A DNA stretch of 64,000 bases from Moringa oleifera (lineage: Eukaryota; Streptophyta; Magnoliopsida; Brassicales; Moringaceae), in NCBI GenBank assembly GCA_021397835.1, contig JAJFZO010000566.1, positions 5,518,001 to 5,582,000 of the forward strand. Direction: 5' to 3'. Every line of letters begins with the position of its first letter. The stretch's first letter is position 1. The notes beneath the pieces were generated by a model. That model worked only from the letters and a program-made list of their open reading frames with translations, was not told the origin of the DNA and did no database searches. This document shows, one piece after another, positions 47,158-58,364 of this stretch. A program made the translations under genes and the position numbers.

Positions 47158-48540
47158 ATAGAGAAAAGATTGAAGAGATAAAGCAAAATTAGACATACAT
47201 AGAGGAGGAATATGCCCACAAGGTGAACCATTAGTAATGATTCCTAAACTAAGACTATCTTCCAATCAGAGTAGAAAAGGTTATAGTTAACACCAAGATC
47301 TAAAAAGACATAGTAAGAGGAATTTGGACAAGGTAGTGCTCAGATCAAGAATCATACATTGAAGGAAAAAATTTTGATTCCCAATGTTGCAAGTAAAATG
47401 GGCAATAAAAATTGCTATAGAGATGCAGTTAAAAATTTGAAGGTTTTACTCAAAAGTAATCACCTTTGTAAATAGGATTCAAATGATAGGCCAAAGGACA
47501 TATGACATATTCAACTATATATCTAATGTGAGATACTTAACATATTAAAGGGAAATTAAGAAGAATATACTATTCTTTGGGAGAATGAACTTTCTATTAT
47601 CTATTATTGCATTCATTTAACCATTTTGCAAATGCATACATTCATTCTAAAAGAAAAACAGAAAATCATTTGATAAATAGGGAGGAAGAAGGTGTAAAGA
47701 AAGTGAAGTGCCACTTGGTTACCAAATCCTATAATACTAACCAAAGTTAGAAAAACAAAGGGCTAGGATTGAAAAAAACTAAAGAAAGCTAAGGTTGAAA
47801 TATGCAAATGTTTAGCCCAGGCCTAAAATAAGCTATAAGAAGAGATCATCAAAAGCAAATAAAGAGTACAAGAAAGTTAGCCCAATTTTAACGCAAATTA
47901 TAAGAATTAATTATCCAAAGCCAAAAGCATATATAAGAGAACATTATCCAGGGGTAGAAGGAGATACAGTTTTAAATATTAAAAATCATGAGCTCATGGT
48001 CAAAGAAAAAGGAATCATAACTAAAGTTGAACATGTAGAAAAAGATAAACTAGAACAGGGGACATTTATAGAGCAAAAAAGTAGCAACAAGTTTAAACAG
48101 GATAATCATAATAGTCTCATCATAATAAGGAAAAAGGAAAGAGTACATGTAATATCTTATTGCTCTTGGGGGGCAAAGAACTAGCCGTTCTATCATTTTG
48201 TAACCCTTATGCACTAATACCAAACAACTATTCATACAAATTGTTGCTATCCACCCATACCATCGCTATATGTCTATATCCCTCACGTTTCTATTCATAA
48301 TATGATGATTTCTAAGTGACAACCATCTCCACAGTGTTTTGTCCTTCAATCAACCAAAATTCCATCAAATTTAGATACAAATTTCTCTAAACCAATTCCT
48401 TAAAGCCATCGCCTCAAGACCATTCTTAAGCCTATTCCTGTACCATACATAGAATTGTACTTACATTTATTAAAAAAGAGATGGATAACCCTAATATTTC
48501 TTTAACCCTAATATTTCTTAAACCCTTCAAATCACCGTTC
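47158..48540. other. AT-rich stretch, probable gag-side remnant
   Basis: No motif could be named. The following segment on the plus strand is Tat gag, so this may be decayed gag N-terminal sequence. Two telomere-motif-like AACCCTAAT copies 20 bp apart lie at about 48485-48515 within an imperfect duplication. Confidence 0.3.
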
Positions 48541-48970
48541 CTATAATGTATAACCCTAATGTCTCATGTATATATGATAATGGAGTGATTGAACATGATG
48601 TTGAGAATTGTATGGGTTTCATATATAAGATATAATCATTGATTGAGAATGAGGTTTTGAATACCTAATAGGGTCCAAATATGGGAAAGAATCCATTGTT
48701 AGTATATAGAGAGTAGTAAATAAATATGCCAAAATTTTGAAATCAAAAATGATATTGAAGAAAAGCTGCAGAAGATTGCATACAATCTGGAAACTTTAGA
48801 AAGTAAGGAAAGGATATGCTTGGGTTATAAACCTATTGAGATTGAAAAATAAAAGTTGAGGGGTGGTAACAAAATGGAAAATGAAGAATATTCTGTTTAT
48901 CAATTTTCTCAATATACTAGCTTCTATATTTCAAATAAAGCTATTGGTATAGAAGTCCTTATTTGAATGA
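48540..48970 (+). pseudogene. Tat gypsy gag C-terminal fragment
   Basis: Plus-strand translation near 48555-48710 reads YDNGVIEHDVENCMGFIYKI, then SLIENEVLNT, then GPNMGKNPL. This parallels the Tat gag block 'CxYHxGAxGHxxExCxxFKxKVQxLIxxxxLxF...NxRxNPL'. At about 48818 GLGYKPIEIEK resembles the linker behind the protease in such elements. All frames are broken. A related gag block is at 53560-53780 in the same orientation. Confidence 0.65.
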
Positions 48971-50030
48971 TGATAAACACGAGAGAAAAAGGAGTTTAAA
49001 ATGATTTAAGAACCCATCCATGTCCGATTGGTTTTATTTTAAGTAACTTAACTAATACTAAATTCCTTACTGTATATACTAAAAATTTCACATCTAAAAG
49101 CCTTTCTTTTTTGTTTGGTGTCTTCACTCTCCTTCCTACATCCTTTTAATTTTATCTTGCACAAATCATTCTACTTTAGTGCTCAAGAAACCTAATAATG
49201 AATATTAAAGTATGAAAACCAATAATGTTAGATTAAATCTTGAAGTATCCTTTGCTTAAGATGTTTCTAATTTTGAGAAAAAATAGGATAGCTATATTTC
49301 TTTACAAGAAATTGGCAAAGTAATTTGAATAGAGAAACAAAAAGTATTGTAAGATGTCTTCAAAGGGAAAAAAAAAAAAGAAAGATAAGGAAACACAAAA
49401 ATCGGATTGTCATCCTGATCAATAAAGATTAAGAATTTAGAAAATTCTATTTTAAAAAAAAGGGAAAAATCGTTTGAGAAAGGGAGCACAGAGATAATGC
49501 CCACAAAGCATAGGTGTGAATATGCCCACATAGATTCTTTAAAATAAATGCTGTAAGTTCAAAAGACAATCTTTTGGTATCTTACTTATGTACTCTAATA
49601 CGCAACATCCTTGATCCTCATTATGCACAGATATTTGGCACACACATTGGCAAGTCTAGAATGGCTAGATAAAATATAATTTTTGAGAAAATGATGCAAA
49701 TGCTAGATGTGTGCTAATAAGATGCATGCTTCACTCAGTGATAAGCGTTTATGAGCCATTCTTGATAAAAAATTTTGACTATTTTCATTAAAATTTATGA
49801 TGGTCATCAAACTTAAGATGATTTTTATGAAGCATCTCCTCAAGCACAAAATCATGGATGATTACATCAAGGAATAACACTTCTAGAGCTTCGATAATAC
49901 ATTAATGAAAGAACTCTTTGGTGGCATATAATCCTAAGAAAATGGGTCCTTAAACGTAGTAATATGGAAAATCATATAAAAAAATGGAATCGATACAAAA
50001 AGGCAACACATGAGATACTAATGTTAGCTT
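48970..50030. other. Unassigned AT-rich stretch
   Basis: No gene or repeat recognised. A 79-codon minus-strand frame at 49292-49531 is Phe-rich by base composition and probably chance. Confidence 0.3.
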
Positions 50031-50039
50031 TAAAGGAAA

Positions 50040-50200
50040 CAGGTACAAAATAAATATCTTAGTGAACTAAGAGACCAAGTTTTACACTCTTTGGTTCTTG
50101 TTTGTTGTTCCTAGTGCCTAGAAATCCTAAGGGAGCAAATTTTTTAACAAAAATTGGTGAATCTACTCTTTCTTATTATCGACATCAATTTTTCCCACAC
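50040..50200 (-). pseudogene. Fragment related to the antisense ORF1-like gene at 32.2 kb
   Basis: 50040-50200 aligns by eye with 32236-32350. Shared forms are CTAGACTCTTTGGCCCTTACT with TTACACTCTTTGGTTCTTGT, and GAAAATCCTAAAGGAGTAATT with GAAATCCTAAGGGAGCAAATT. On the minus strand both read (Q)RVxNxV followed by a splice-donor-like G(G/A)TATTT. It is a small remnant; the coiled-coil part was not located here. Confidence 0.5.
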
Positions 50201-51180
50201 AAAATTTTATGTTCCAAGGAACAAAGGAAAAAAAATGTGTTTCTACCAATATGACATATTATAATCCCCTATATTAAAAAAAAAAAAAAACAAACTCCCT
50301 TTTCAAAGAGATGAATTGGCTCAAGCTCAGCATATTAATCCAAAAGAAAATAAAAATATAGTTCTAGTTATTAGCATGGTCAAGATTTAAAAGGCTAATT
50401 GAAGGAAATGATTTTAGAAGACCTCCTTACATGAGTAATGATGTCAATCCTAGATGTACTTCATATTTACTAATTGAAAAATGTTTTCAAGAAGATTTTC
50501 TTGACTTCAAAGGCCTAATCAAAGTATCGATTCATGAAATGCAATTGGTTCAGGCAAGTTTACATGAGTGATGGGATTTTTGAGGTCTCCTATGCTATTT
50601 CTATTTTTTTTAAGAAAAAAACACTACACCAACATTATATAAACCTCTAAATAGGCAATGTATTAAGTATGTGTATAACTAAAATAAATTTGGTTAAGGA
50701 GTGTTTATATGTTTGAAAAAATATATAAGGTCTGCAACAAGATCATTCTTCAAAGGGTTAAACATAGTAGTAGCTAACCCTCAAACCATGTGCAAAAGTG
50801 TTTTGAGCTGTAAACTTTGCTTTGACATAAATAGGGATAATAAAAGTTCTAATGAAGTTAGAACAAAAAAATAAGAATTCCAAATAGAACATAGGCTCTT
50901 TTCTTGGGTAAATAAAACTGGTAAACCTACTAGAAAAATCAAGATTTGAGGTTTTAAGTGCTTTTCAAATTGGAGAGTTGCATCCTAAAGCTTATAAATG
51001 CATATAAAAAAGGAACTTGAGTAAATGGGAGAGCTACGTAAGAGGATTATAGGGTTTTGGGGAGGTTTTCCTTAAAAAGTGCAAAGACCTCTAGGGGTAG
51101 AGAATAAATTCCAAAATCAAAACACTATAGGTTTTATAATTTAATTTGATTTTGATCTCGATTTATATTATTTATGTATA
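50200..51180. other. Unassigned AT-rich stretch with poly(A)
   Basis: A 15-A run at 50276-50290; no gene recognised. Confidence 0.3.
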
Positions 51181-51425
51181 CCCCATTTAAGGTTGAAAAT
51201 ACTTGATCTAAGGTCAAGAATGTTTTTGTTTAAATTTCTAGTTAAATACCTGATCTCACGTCGAGAATATCAATGTTTTGTTGTACACACCTGACTCGAT
51301 CTCAAGTTAAGAATGTTAATATTTTGCTATATATACAAATACTTGATCTCATGTTGAAAATATAATATTTTATTATTTATACCTGTATCTAATCTCAGAT
51401 CGAGAATTTCAAGATTTGGCTGTAT
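51180..51425. repeat. Minisatellite, ~55-60-bp unit, 4-5 copies
   Basis: The unit is roughly ATACCTGATCTCACGTCGAG followed by AATATCAATGTTTTGCTGTA. Copies begin near 51185, 51247, 51290, 51345 and 51390, each diverged. Confidence 0.8.
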
Positions 51426-51839
51426 ATACCTGCTTTTTGCTTTTGCGTTGTAATGAAAACTTCACACACTCACGTTCATGCATATGCATACCCTAGTTTA
51501 GCCCTTTGTGGTGTATACTCTACTTATAAAGGATGAAAAGATGTAGGCATCTGAAAAATCACTTAATCTCCATGCATGTTATGCACCTTATCCTACCCAA
51601 ACCTTACTCTATGAGTTGGTATCACTCTCAAGATGCTTTTTAGCATCCACATTTATGGTATTTATGATTAAAGGTGTAGGAAGATTTGAGAGCCTATAGC
51701 CTTTTAGAACCCAAAGGCCTAATCTCAAGTCAAGCCCAGCACATAAAAAAAGCCATATGTTAGCCTTATTAGGATCTTATAACCCCATTAGGCCATGAAT
51801 ATAGTTGGAGATAAAGTGCAAAATTGTTGATTACAAATC

Positions 51840-52330
51840 TTAATAATACTTTTTTTCATATTACATGACATCAAGAATCAAAGTTTTAGATCATCATAAA
51901 AGTAAAAAGAAAAATTTTATTTTGGATTTGAGAATTGAAATGAATATATTAGAAGATCAAGTTAGTGTGGTATCTTGTAAAGAAGTACAACAATCGGCAT
52001 GGAATCTCTAATCTAAGTATGAAGATAAACTGACCTTATCAACGGCCTTTAAAGGTTAGCTTGATTTCAAAAGAAAATGATCTTGCTACCTTGAAAGAAA
52101 TTTGGAGTTAAATTAATCCATTTAAGAGAGAAGAGTTTAAAAAGGTATATGGACATGTTGAGGAATTAATTTTTGTCTAGATTAATGAATCTTTAATAAG
52201 AGCAACAATTCATTTTTGAAATCTAACATATAAGGTCTTCAAATTTGGAGAAGTTAATCTCACACCTACCTTTGAGGAGTAAATGTCAAAAAGGTCAAGT
52301 ATGGATGTGGAATTAGTTAGATGATAATCA
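51840..52330 (+). pseudogene. Tat-associated N-terminal domain (DUF7745-like), decayed
   Basis: The plus strand reads LKEIWS, then KREEFKKVYGHVEELIFV, then INESLIRATIHF, then NLTYKVFKFGEVNLTPTFEE. This resembles the plant retroelement domain with the pattern 'R..F..KYGxIxxLLxVxVxxxLxxAxxxFWxPxxxCFTFGxVDLxPTxEEY'. Stops replace the Trp and Tyr codons at expected places. It lies upstream of a gag block at 53.6 kb in the same orientation, consistent with one plus-strand element. Confidence 0.65.
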
Positions 52331-53560
52331 CCCTTAATCAAGAAAAGATGTTAAAGATGATTTATATTCAAAAAATTATCGATTTAAGATGTAAGTGGAA
52401 AAAGTTAAACAAGACGTTGATTTGCAAGAATTCAGAGCTAAAGAAATTTATACATCCTGGTGTTATGACAAGAGAGAGTATGAGTAAGATAAAAAATTAG
52501 AGGAATGATCTTACATCGATTTTAATCTAAATAAAACATACTATGGATGTTACAAGTCTCATTAAAAAAGAATTAGATACCTTTAAGGGATTCAAATCAT
52601 TAGTTTGCTCGGAAGATGAAATATAAACCTCCATATATAGACTTCTAAAATGATACCAGCACATGATTGATGTGTTCAATTATGGTTCTAATCTGAGAAA
52701 GTACTCATAAGATTCTCATATAAATCTTAAAAGAACTTTTATTTTTAGTTTTATGATGATCTGAGTACTATATTTTTTTCTATCTCCATTATCCTGCATA
52801 CATGTTTATTTTTTACCTCTCAAAGTTAGATAGAGAAAGTAAGTTAGGAAAATTGGAAAACTAGATTAGGAAGTATAGTTATGAAACTTGATCTATAAAG
52901 CTATTTTTCAAAAATAAGATCAGGAAGTATAGATTAGGAAACTGGATCTAAAAAGTTATTTTTTGAAAATAAGATCAGGATATAAAAAACAAGATTATGA
53001 GATATTAAGTTAGGAAGATTATATATTTAGATCGACAAAAAATAGATTGGGTTTGATAACCCAATGATTTACATTGAAAAGAAAAAATAAACTAATGAGA
53101 TCAGATAGCTCAAGGAGCTAAAACATTTCATCTAATCATGATATGAGATATACATGGCTTAGGTTCGAGAAACCTAAAAATGATTCAAAATACTCAAAAC
53201 TAATCCTAGAAACAGCCAGGACCTAAATAAAAACACCTGATGATCAGTAGCCAACGAAATAAGTCAAATCATTAAAATTAGAGGAAGCTAGACTAATATA
53301 AAATCTTAAGGAACTCTCCTAACTTTTTGGGGTAATCAGACTTGATAGTAAGATAAGGGATTTTAAATTCATTTTTTATACTCTTGAAATTAATAAACTT
53401 CTTATTGTCCATTAATTGCGTTCATGTATCACATTTATGCATTTGTATACACTTACACCATCATACTAAAAAAATCATAAACAATGAAGAATAAGAAAGG
53501 TACTACTCAAGTATACAGTCTAACAAAGATTAAGAAATGAAGAATACTTGGTAATGCTGG
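52330..53560 (+). pseudogene. Probable gag interior between N-terminal and C-terminal gag blocks
   Basis: By position this is gag of the plus-strand element. I saw no confident motif. Two near-identical 60-bp phrases (AGTATAGATTAGGAAACTGG, then ATCTAAAAAGTTATTTTTGAAAATAAGATCAGGA in pieces) at about 52865-52980 form a small tandem duplication. Confidence 0.4.
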
Positions 53561-53780
53561 AAATAATAGAGAAGGTGTACATTGAAATGCAAGGGCATCT
53601 AGCATGAACTCAAAATGAAATACATAAGAGAAATTGAGATACAAGTGTCTACCATAGTGGGGCACTTGGATATAATATCGAGAATCATGTAACTTTTAAG
53701 TTTAAGGTGTTGGAATTCAATTGTGAGAATGGTGCAAGAAATAATACAAACATAGAGGTTACTGAATAGAGCTTAGGAGG
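53560..53780 (+). pseudogene. Tat gypsy gag C-terminal block
   Basis: Plus-strand translation near 53648-53765 reads CLYHSGALGYNIENH, then VTFKFKVLEFNCENGARNNT. It matches 'CxYHSGxxGHxIExCxxFKxKVQxLI'; the third Cys/His-cluster Cys has become His. No protease or RT follows before 58 kb on this strand, so the element is truncated. Confidence 0.7.
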
Positions 53781-55865
53781 TCCTATGATTAAAAAACTAT
53801 GAACGTCAATTTTATCCTTAGTTTACTAAATTTGTATTAAACAAATAATAAACACTTAAGTTGCTTAATATTTTCATTGATGTCATATATTTGGTCAATT
53901 AGGTCATTATAGAGACTTCATTCAATCTCTTGTCTCATACTCCTCTTTAGAAACTCGTGCCAATGTCAGTCATAATCTTTGAATCATATCTCGAAAAGTG
54001 ACTCTGATGGAATCAACTATAATTTTCCATAAAAAAGAGCAAGTATATATAGAGAAAAGAAAAAATAAAAGGGCAAGAGAGTCATGTTAAGCATGCATTT
54101 TAAGTAAGCTCTTATTTAAACTCTATCCTTATATAAATATGAGGGCATAGTTAGATACATTAATTTTCATTTGGCTTAACAGAAAAATAATTTAGGCTTA
54201 CTTGGTCACTAATTTTCGATATCATCCTGCACTAGAATCTAATTGATGAATTCTAGAAAGAAATTCTAGTCACACTAATATTGGAGGATGATTTAGGTAA
54301 GTTCTTTCATAGCTTAAAAGACCTCTCAGCTAATCTTTAACACGTGTTATTTAATATCGTGTGATCCTCATCGCCAGTTACGCCCTTGAGCCTTGAAATT
54401 AAAGCCTTTCTTTCTCTAAGTCACTTTCCTTATACCTTTGGAATAATTAACACAATGAAGTTTCCTACCTTATAAATTTAGAGAACACACGAATTGGGTA
54501 TACTGAAAAAAGAGAGAAACATCAGGAAAAAAGAAATTCATAAACTTAAAGTGAATGAGCACGGGCTTATGAGCATTCAAAAGAAAAAAAAGAAAAAAGA
54601 TGGCAAAAAGAAGAAAAAACAAAGAGGAAAGAAAAGCTAAAAGACAGGGGAAAAAGCAGAAAGAAAAAAAAATGAGAAAGGAAAAAGGAAAAGAAGAAGA
54701 AGAAGGAAAGAAAATAAAAGAAAGAACATTATGCTTCATTAGGATGGTTCTCTTTCATAATCGTGCTTCAATTAGTATTTTCTAAGTTTGAGTTATTTTT
54801 CTTTACCTATTCTTTCTTTCCCCTTACCCAATGGCCATGTTATAACCTTTTGAGAAGAACTTCTGATCTCAAATTTTGGTAATTGATTGTATTAACAAAG
54901 AAAAAGTCAAAAAATTAGAAATAGTGATGAAAAAATAGAGATTTTTGGTAGTGATAATGGCTCAAATCATCTTGTGATATGCTTAGTGATTATTGATAAT
55001 TTGACTTCTCATGTCTACACATAAGGATTCGGTTTGAATAAAGCAAACTCTTAAGCATTGTTTAACACTTTTTGAATAATTTTTCTGATACCATCATTTA
55101 CAAAATTTTCGAGTAGCCTAGGGCATTGCTTATCCAGCAAACTCTAAAAAGAAACTTAAGGGTAAAAATTGGTAGTTAAATTGCTTGTAGATATCACAAA
55201 TCTCTTCGAGATAAGATTCAAAAACAAAAAGGAAAAAATTGCTATTGAGACCTTCATTTCAAAGCTTGCATAATAAACCTTATGGCTCAAAATTTTTCAT
55301 GATTATTGAGGTCTATCTCATAAAACCTTAACATTGATTCTATTCATTCACATCAATATTTGTTAGTACTAGGATGATATATCCAAAATCAAAATGGTGA
55401 TTTAACTTAAGTTAAAGTTATAACTTTACATAGTCAAGGTTGATTTTCATAAGCATTGCTTCATGTGTTTAAATTTGTTTAAGACAAGTTTAAGGTAAGC
55501 TACAAAAAAAGATTATGATCCTCTTATGCTCATATTAAGACATGTAACTAAAGAGTGGAACATTCATAAAGAATTTCAGTTACAATAATGATGTAAATAG
55601 TTTGCCAAAGAAAGAATTTTGTGGTATAATGAAAAGATATAAATTCAAAACTTCAATTGAGGCTATCGTCATGACATAATTTGCCATAAAATTTAAAGGT
55701 AAAGATAATTTTGGAGAGGTGATCGAGTGAAAGGATCATGGCTTCATTCAAAAAACAAAAAAGATTGGGGAAACGAAATGCTCTTACCTTTAAAAAAAAA
55801 ACCAAAATAAAAACAACAAAACAACAAAAGATTTGTCTACATCCATAAATATGGCATGTGTCATT
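53780..55865. other. AT-rich stretch with a purine-only tract
   Basis: 54575-54725 is almost all A and G on the plus strand (AAAAGAAAAAAGATGGC, GAAAGAACATT at the edges) and produces long Lys/Glu or Phe/Leu frames by composition only. Elsewhere nothing is recognised. Confidence 0.5.
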
Positions 55866-55869
55866 TTTA

Positions 55870-55995
55870 GATAGCCTCATAAATTTTAAAGCCTTTGTTA
55901 AACACCCAATAAATCTTAATGCACTCATTGAATAATCCAATAGATTTTGAAGTCCTCATTAGATGGTCAATTAAAAAGTAAAACCCTCATTTGAT
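55870..55995. repeat. Minisatellite, ~33-bp unit, ~4 copies
   Basis: The unit resembles CCAATAGATTTTAAAGCCCTC then ATTGGAT. Copies are near 55870, 55903, 55937 and 55968. Confidence 0.75.
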
Positions 55996-56044
55996 GAAAA
56001 AGAAATTTCTACAAACTTTTTAATAGTACAAAAATTTTTTTAAA

Positions 56045-56305
56045 AAAATCTTGATAGGAAAAAGGTAAAATAAATTTTCTCAAATGAGAGACGGTTGAAA
56101 TGAATTTTCTTTAGCAAAAAGGGATGAAATAAATTTTCTCCAATAGGAAAAGGGAAAAATAATTTTTTTCTATTAGAGGGATAAAATAAAACTCTTTTCA
56201 ATAGGAAAGGATAAAATGAATCTCACTGATGATAGAGGATGAAACAAAATTTTTCCAATGGGAGAGAATATTATGAAATTTCGCCCATATAGGGAAAAAG
56301 TAAAA
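56045..56305. repeat. Minisatellite, ~38-40-bp unit, ~7 copies
   Basis: The unit resembles GATAGGAAAAGGGATGAAAT then AAATTTTCTCCAAT. It runs on without gap from the neighbouring 33-bp array except for about 50 bp of A-rich sequence. Confidence 0.82.
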
Positions 56306-56439
56306 ATAAAACAAAAAAAAATCATCCTTAATGGAAAAGAAAAAGTCTCAATTGTTGAAAAATGCATCGTTGACAAAATTTTATCAAACTTTTAAAAAAT
56401 CCCAATAGCTGAAATCACAGCATGGATTAGTTTTATCAA

Positions 56440-56605
56440 TTCAAGAATAATAAGATGAATGTGAATCGCTTTTTGACTGATTCTACAAATTTGGTACCTC
56501 AAATTGAATGTGAAGACTTCTTAAAAGTTACCAAAGTTGGGGCAATAAGATGAATATGAATCGCTTCCTATTTGATTATACTTTTTTGAAAAAGAAAAAA
56601 AAATG
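56440..56605. repeat. 46-bp repeat family, inverted relative to 20.8 kb
   Basis: The reverse complement reads AGCGATTCATATTCATCTTA, TTCACATTCAATTTGAGGTA, CCAAATTTGTAGAATCAGTC and AAAAAGCGATTCACATTCAT. These are the subunits of the 20840-21970 higher-order array in the same relative order. About three subunits are present. Confidence 0.8.
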
Positions 56606-57825
56606 GTGTTAAGAGCTTAAAATTAGGTGGTTGTTAGTCTTTACCTTATTCCTACTTCTCAAAAATCGGTAAATAGCAGCAGCGATAGGCACTTACTTTT
56701 TGGCTCTAACATTGAATTATAAAAAGCTTAAAAACAGTTAAATGTCAAGTTAATTTCGAGGTCGAGAATATGTTCTCAATTTCAATGTCAAGATTATGCT
56801 GCGAATTCAACATCAAGATTATGTTGTTAAGTTTTGAGATCATGCTTTTGAAAAAATTGAGATCAATAATTGCTTAATGAGCATACTCTACTCCAATGTC
56901 AAATCGAGAATAGTTTAGTGGACATGCCTTATCTGATGACAGATCAAGTGATAACCATTCAATTCTTTGATAAAAAAGATTCTAATAAGAGAGGTTCCTT
57001 TGGATATTTAAGCTAAGTTAGTTGATAATACCGTTAATCTGATGATGAAGAAATAAAGTGTTGATATTAAAGCAGATAAATACCCAATTTTAATATCTTA
57101 AAGGGATATGGTTGATGCTGATCTCACATCAAATTTGGAGATTTGATGCTAATGTGATTGCCTCGATCTCACATTAAAGTATTTGGGCTTAACCCCGATG
57201 TGGGTCCTCTGATCTTAATTAAACCCAATCCCCAAAATGGTTAAAGATATCACATGGATTTAACCTAATGTGATTGATTTCAATCTCATGTCGATATTTA
57301 ACTCAACTTCGTGTTGTTATTGATTTTTCTTGCATTTAGTTTCAAATGTGTAAGGGAAAAATAATAACAAAAGTCTTGACCTAATCAAAATCTAGTCCAT
57401 ACCAATTCACTTAAGCCCTAGTGGCCAATTATCCAATCCTAATCTTAACCAACTATATGTAATCTTAATGATTCTTTTTCCTTTTTGGACTTGATCCGAT
57501 GTCTCATTGCTTAAACTTAACATTCTAAGACTCTAATGATAGATAATCCAGAGAAAACACTGTCCTAATCTTACTGATGACCACTTTAAAAGTGTCATTT
57601 TCCTTGTGTCCCAAAGCCATAAGTCTTACTCCCCCTTGGACCTAAAACATAGAAATAAAATTTCTTTAGCTCCAAACTTAGGCATCTACAGTTGCTCGTT
57701 TTTATCCATACTTTAAGGAATTTCTACTTCTAACTCATCAATTTTGATCTCTCGTAATTTTTTTGGTATAACATTAGAGGTTTTTCTTTTTCAAATGTTG
57801 TCCAATCAATGATATCATTCACAAG
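56605..57825. other. AT-rich stretch with degenerate GATCTCACAT repeats
   Basis: Between 56740 and 57310, phrases such as GAGGTCGAGAATATG, TGTCAAGATTATG, CGATCTCACATTAAA and CAATCTCATGTCGAT recur irregularly. This suggests an eroded tandem array perhaps related to that at 51180. No gene. Confidence 0.4.
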
Positions 57826-57829
57826 CATC

Positions 57830-58330
57830 TTAATAATTTAAAAGAATTTCATAATGCTCCATCAATGATGCAATTTTCAATCATCTTGATAGGCATGAGA
57901 AGATTCACATTCCTCTTTTGATTTCCAAGACATGATTCATAATCGTATCTACTTTTTATGACATGATTCATAAGCGTTGACACAATTCACAAGTGTCTTG
58001 ATCTTTATAATGTGATTCATATGCGTCCTCATGCTCATCACTTGAATGGTTACTTTTTCAATGATGTGATTCATAGACATATTGAATTTCATGATGGCAT
58101 TCATAAACATTTGGATGTTTCATAACATGACTTACTCGCATCGACGCGATTAACAAGTATCTTCATGCTCATCGTTCAAATGGCTGTTTTCCCCTTTTAA
58201 TGATGCAATTCACAAGCATCTTAAACTCCATGATATGATTCATTGGCATCGATTTTTCTTAACATGATTCACAGGCATGTCGACATGATTTAGAAGTATG
58301 TTTATTTGAATTATATGATTCATAAGTATT
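57830..58330. repeat. Minisatellite, ATGATTCATAAGCATCTTGA family
   Basis: A dozen or so degenerate copies of 'atgatgcaattcataagcatcttgatgctcat', 25-60 bp apart. The reverse complement resembles the 30640-31025 array. It lies directly left of LTR block D. Confidence 0.78.
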
Positions 58331-58364
58331 ACAACCAAAGTTTTGACTAAGGAGTAACCCTCAA

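Noticed and set aside
48480..48560. Telomere-like AACCCTAA motifs
   Set aside because: Only two or three copies 20 bp or more apart within a local duplication; not a telomeric or interstitial telomere array.
54470..54785. Lys/Glu-rich (plus) and Phe/Leu-rich (minus) frames
   Set aside because: They arise from a purine-only tract; low-complexity composition, not a gene.
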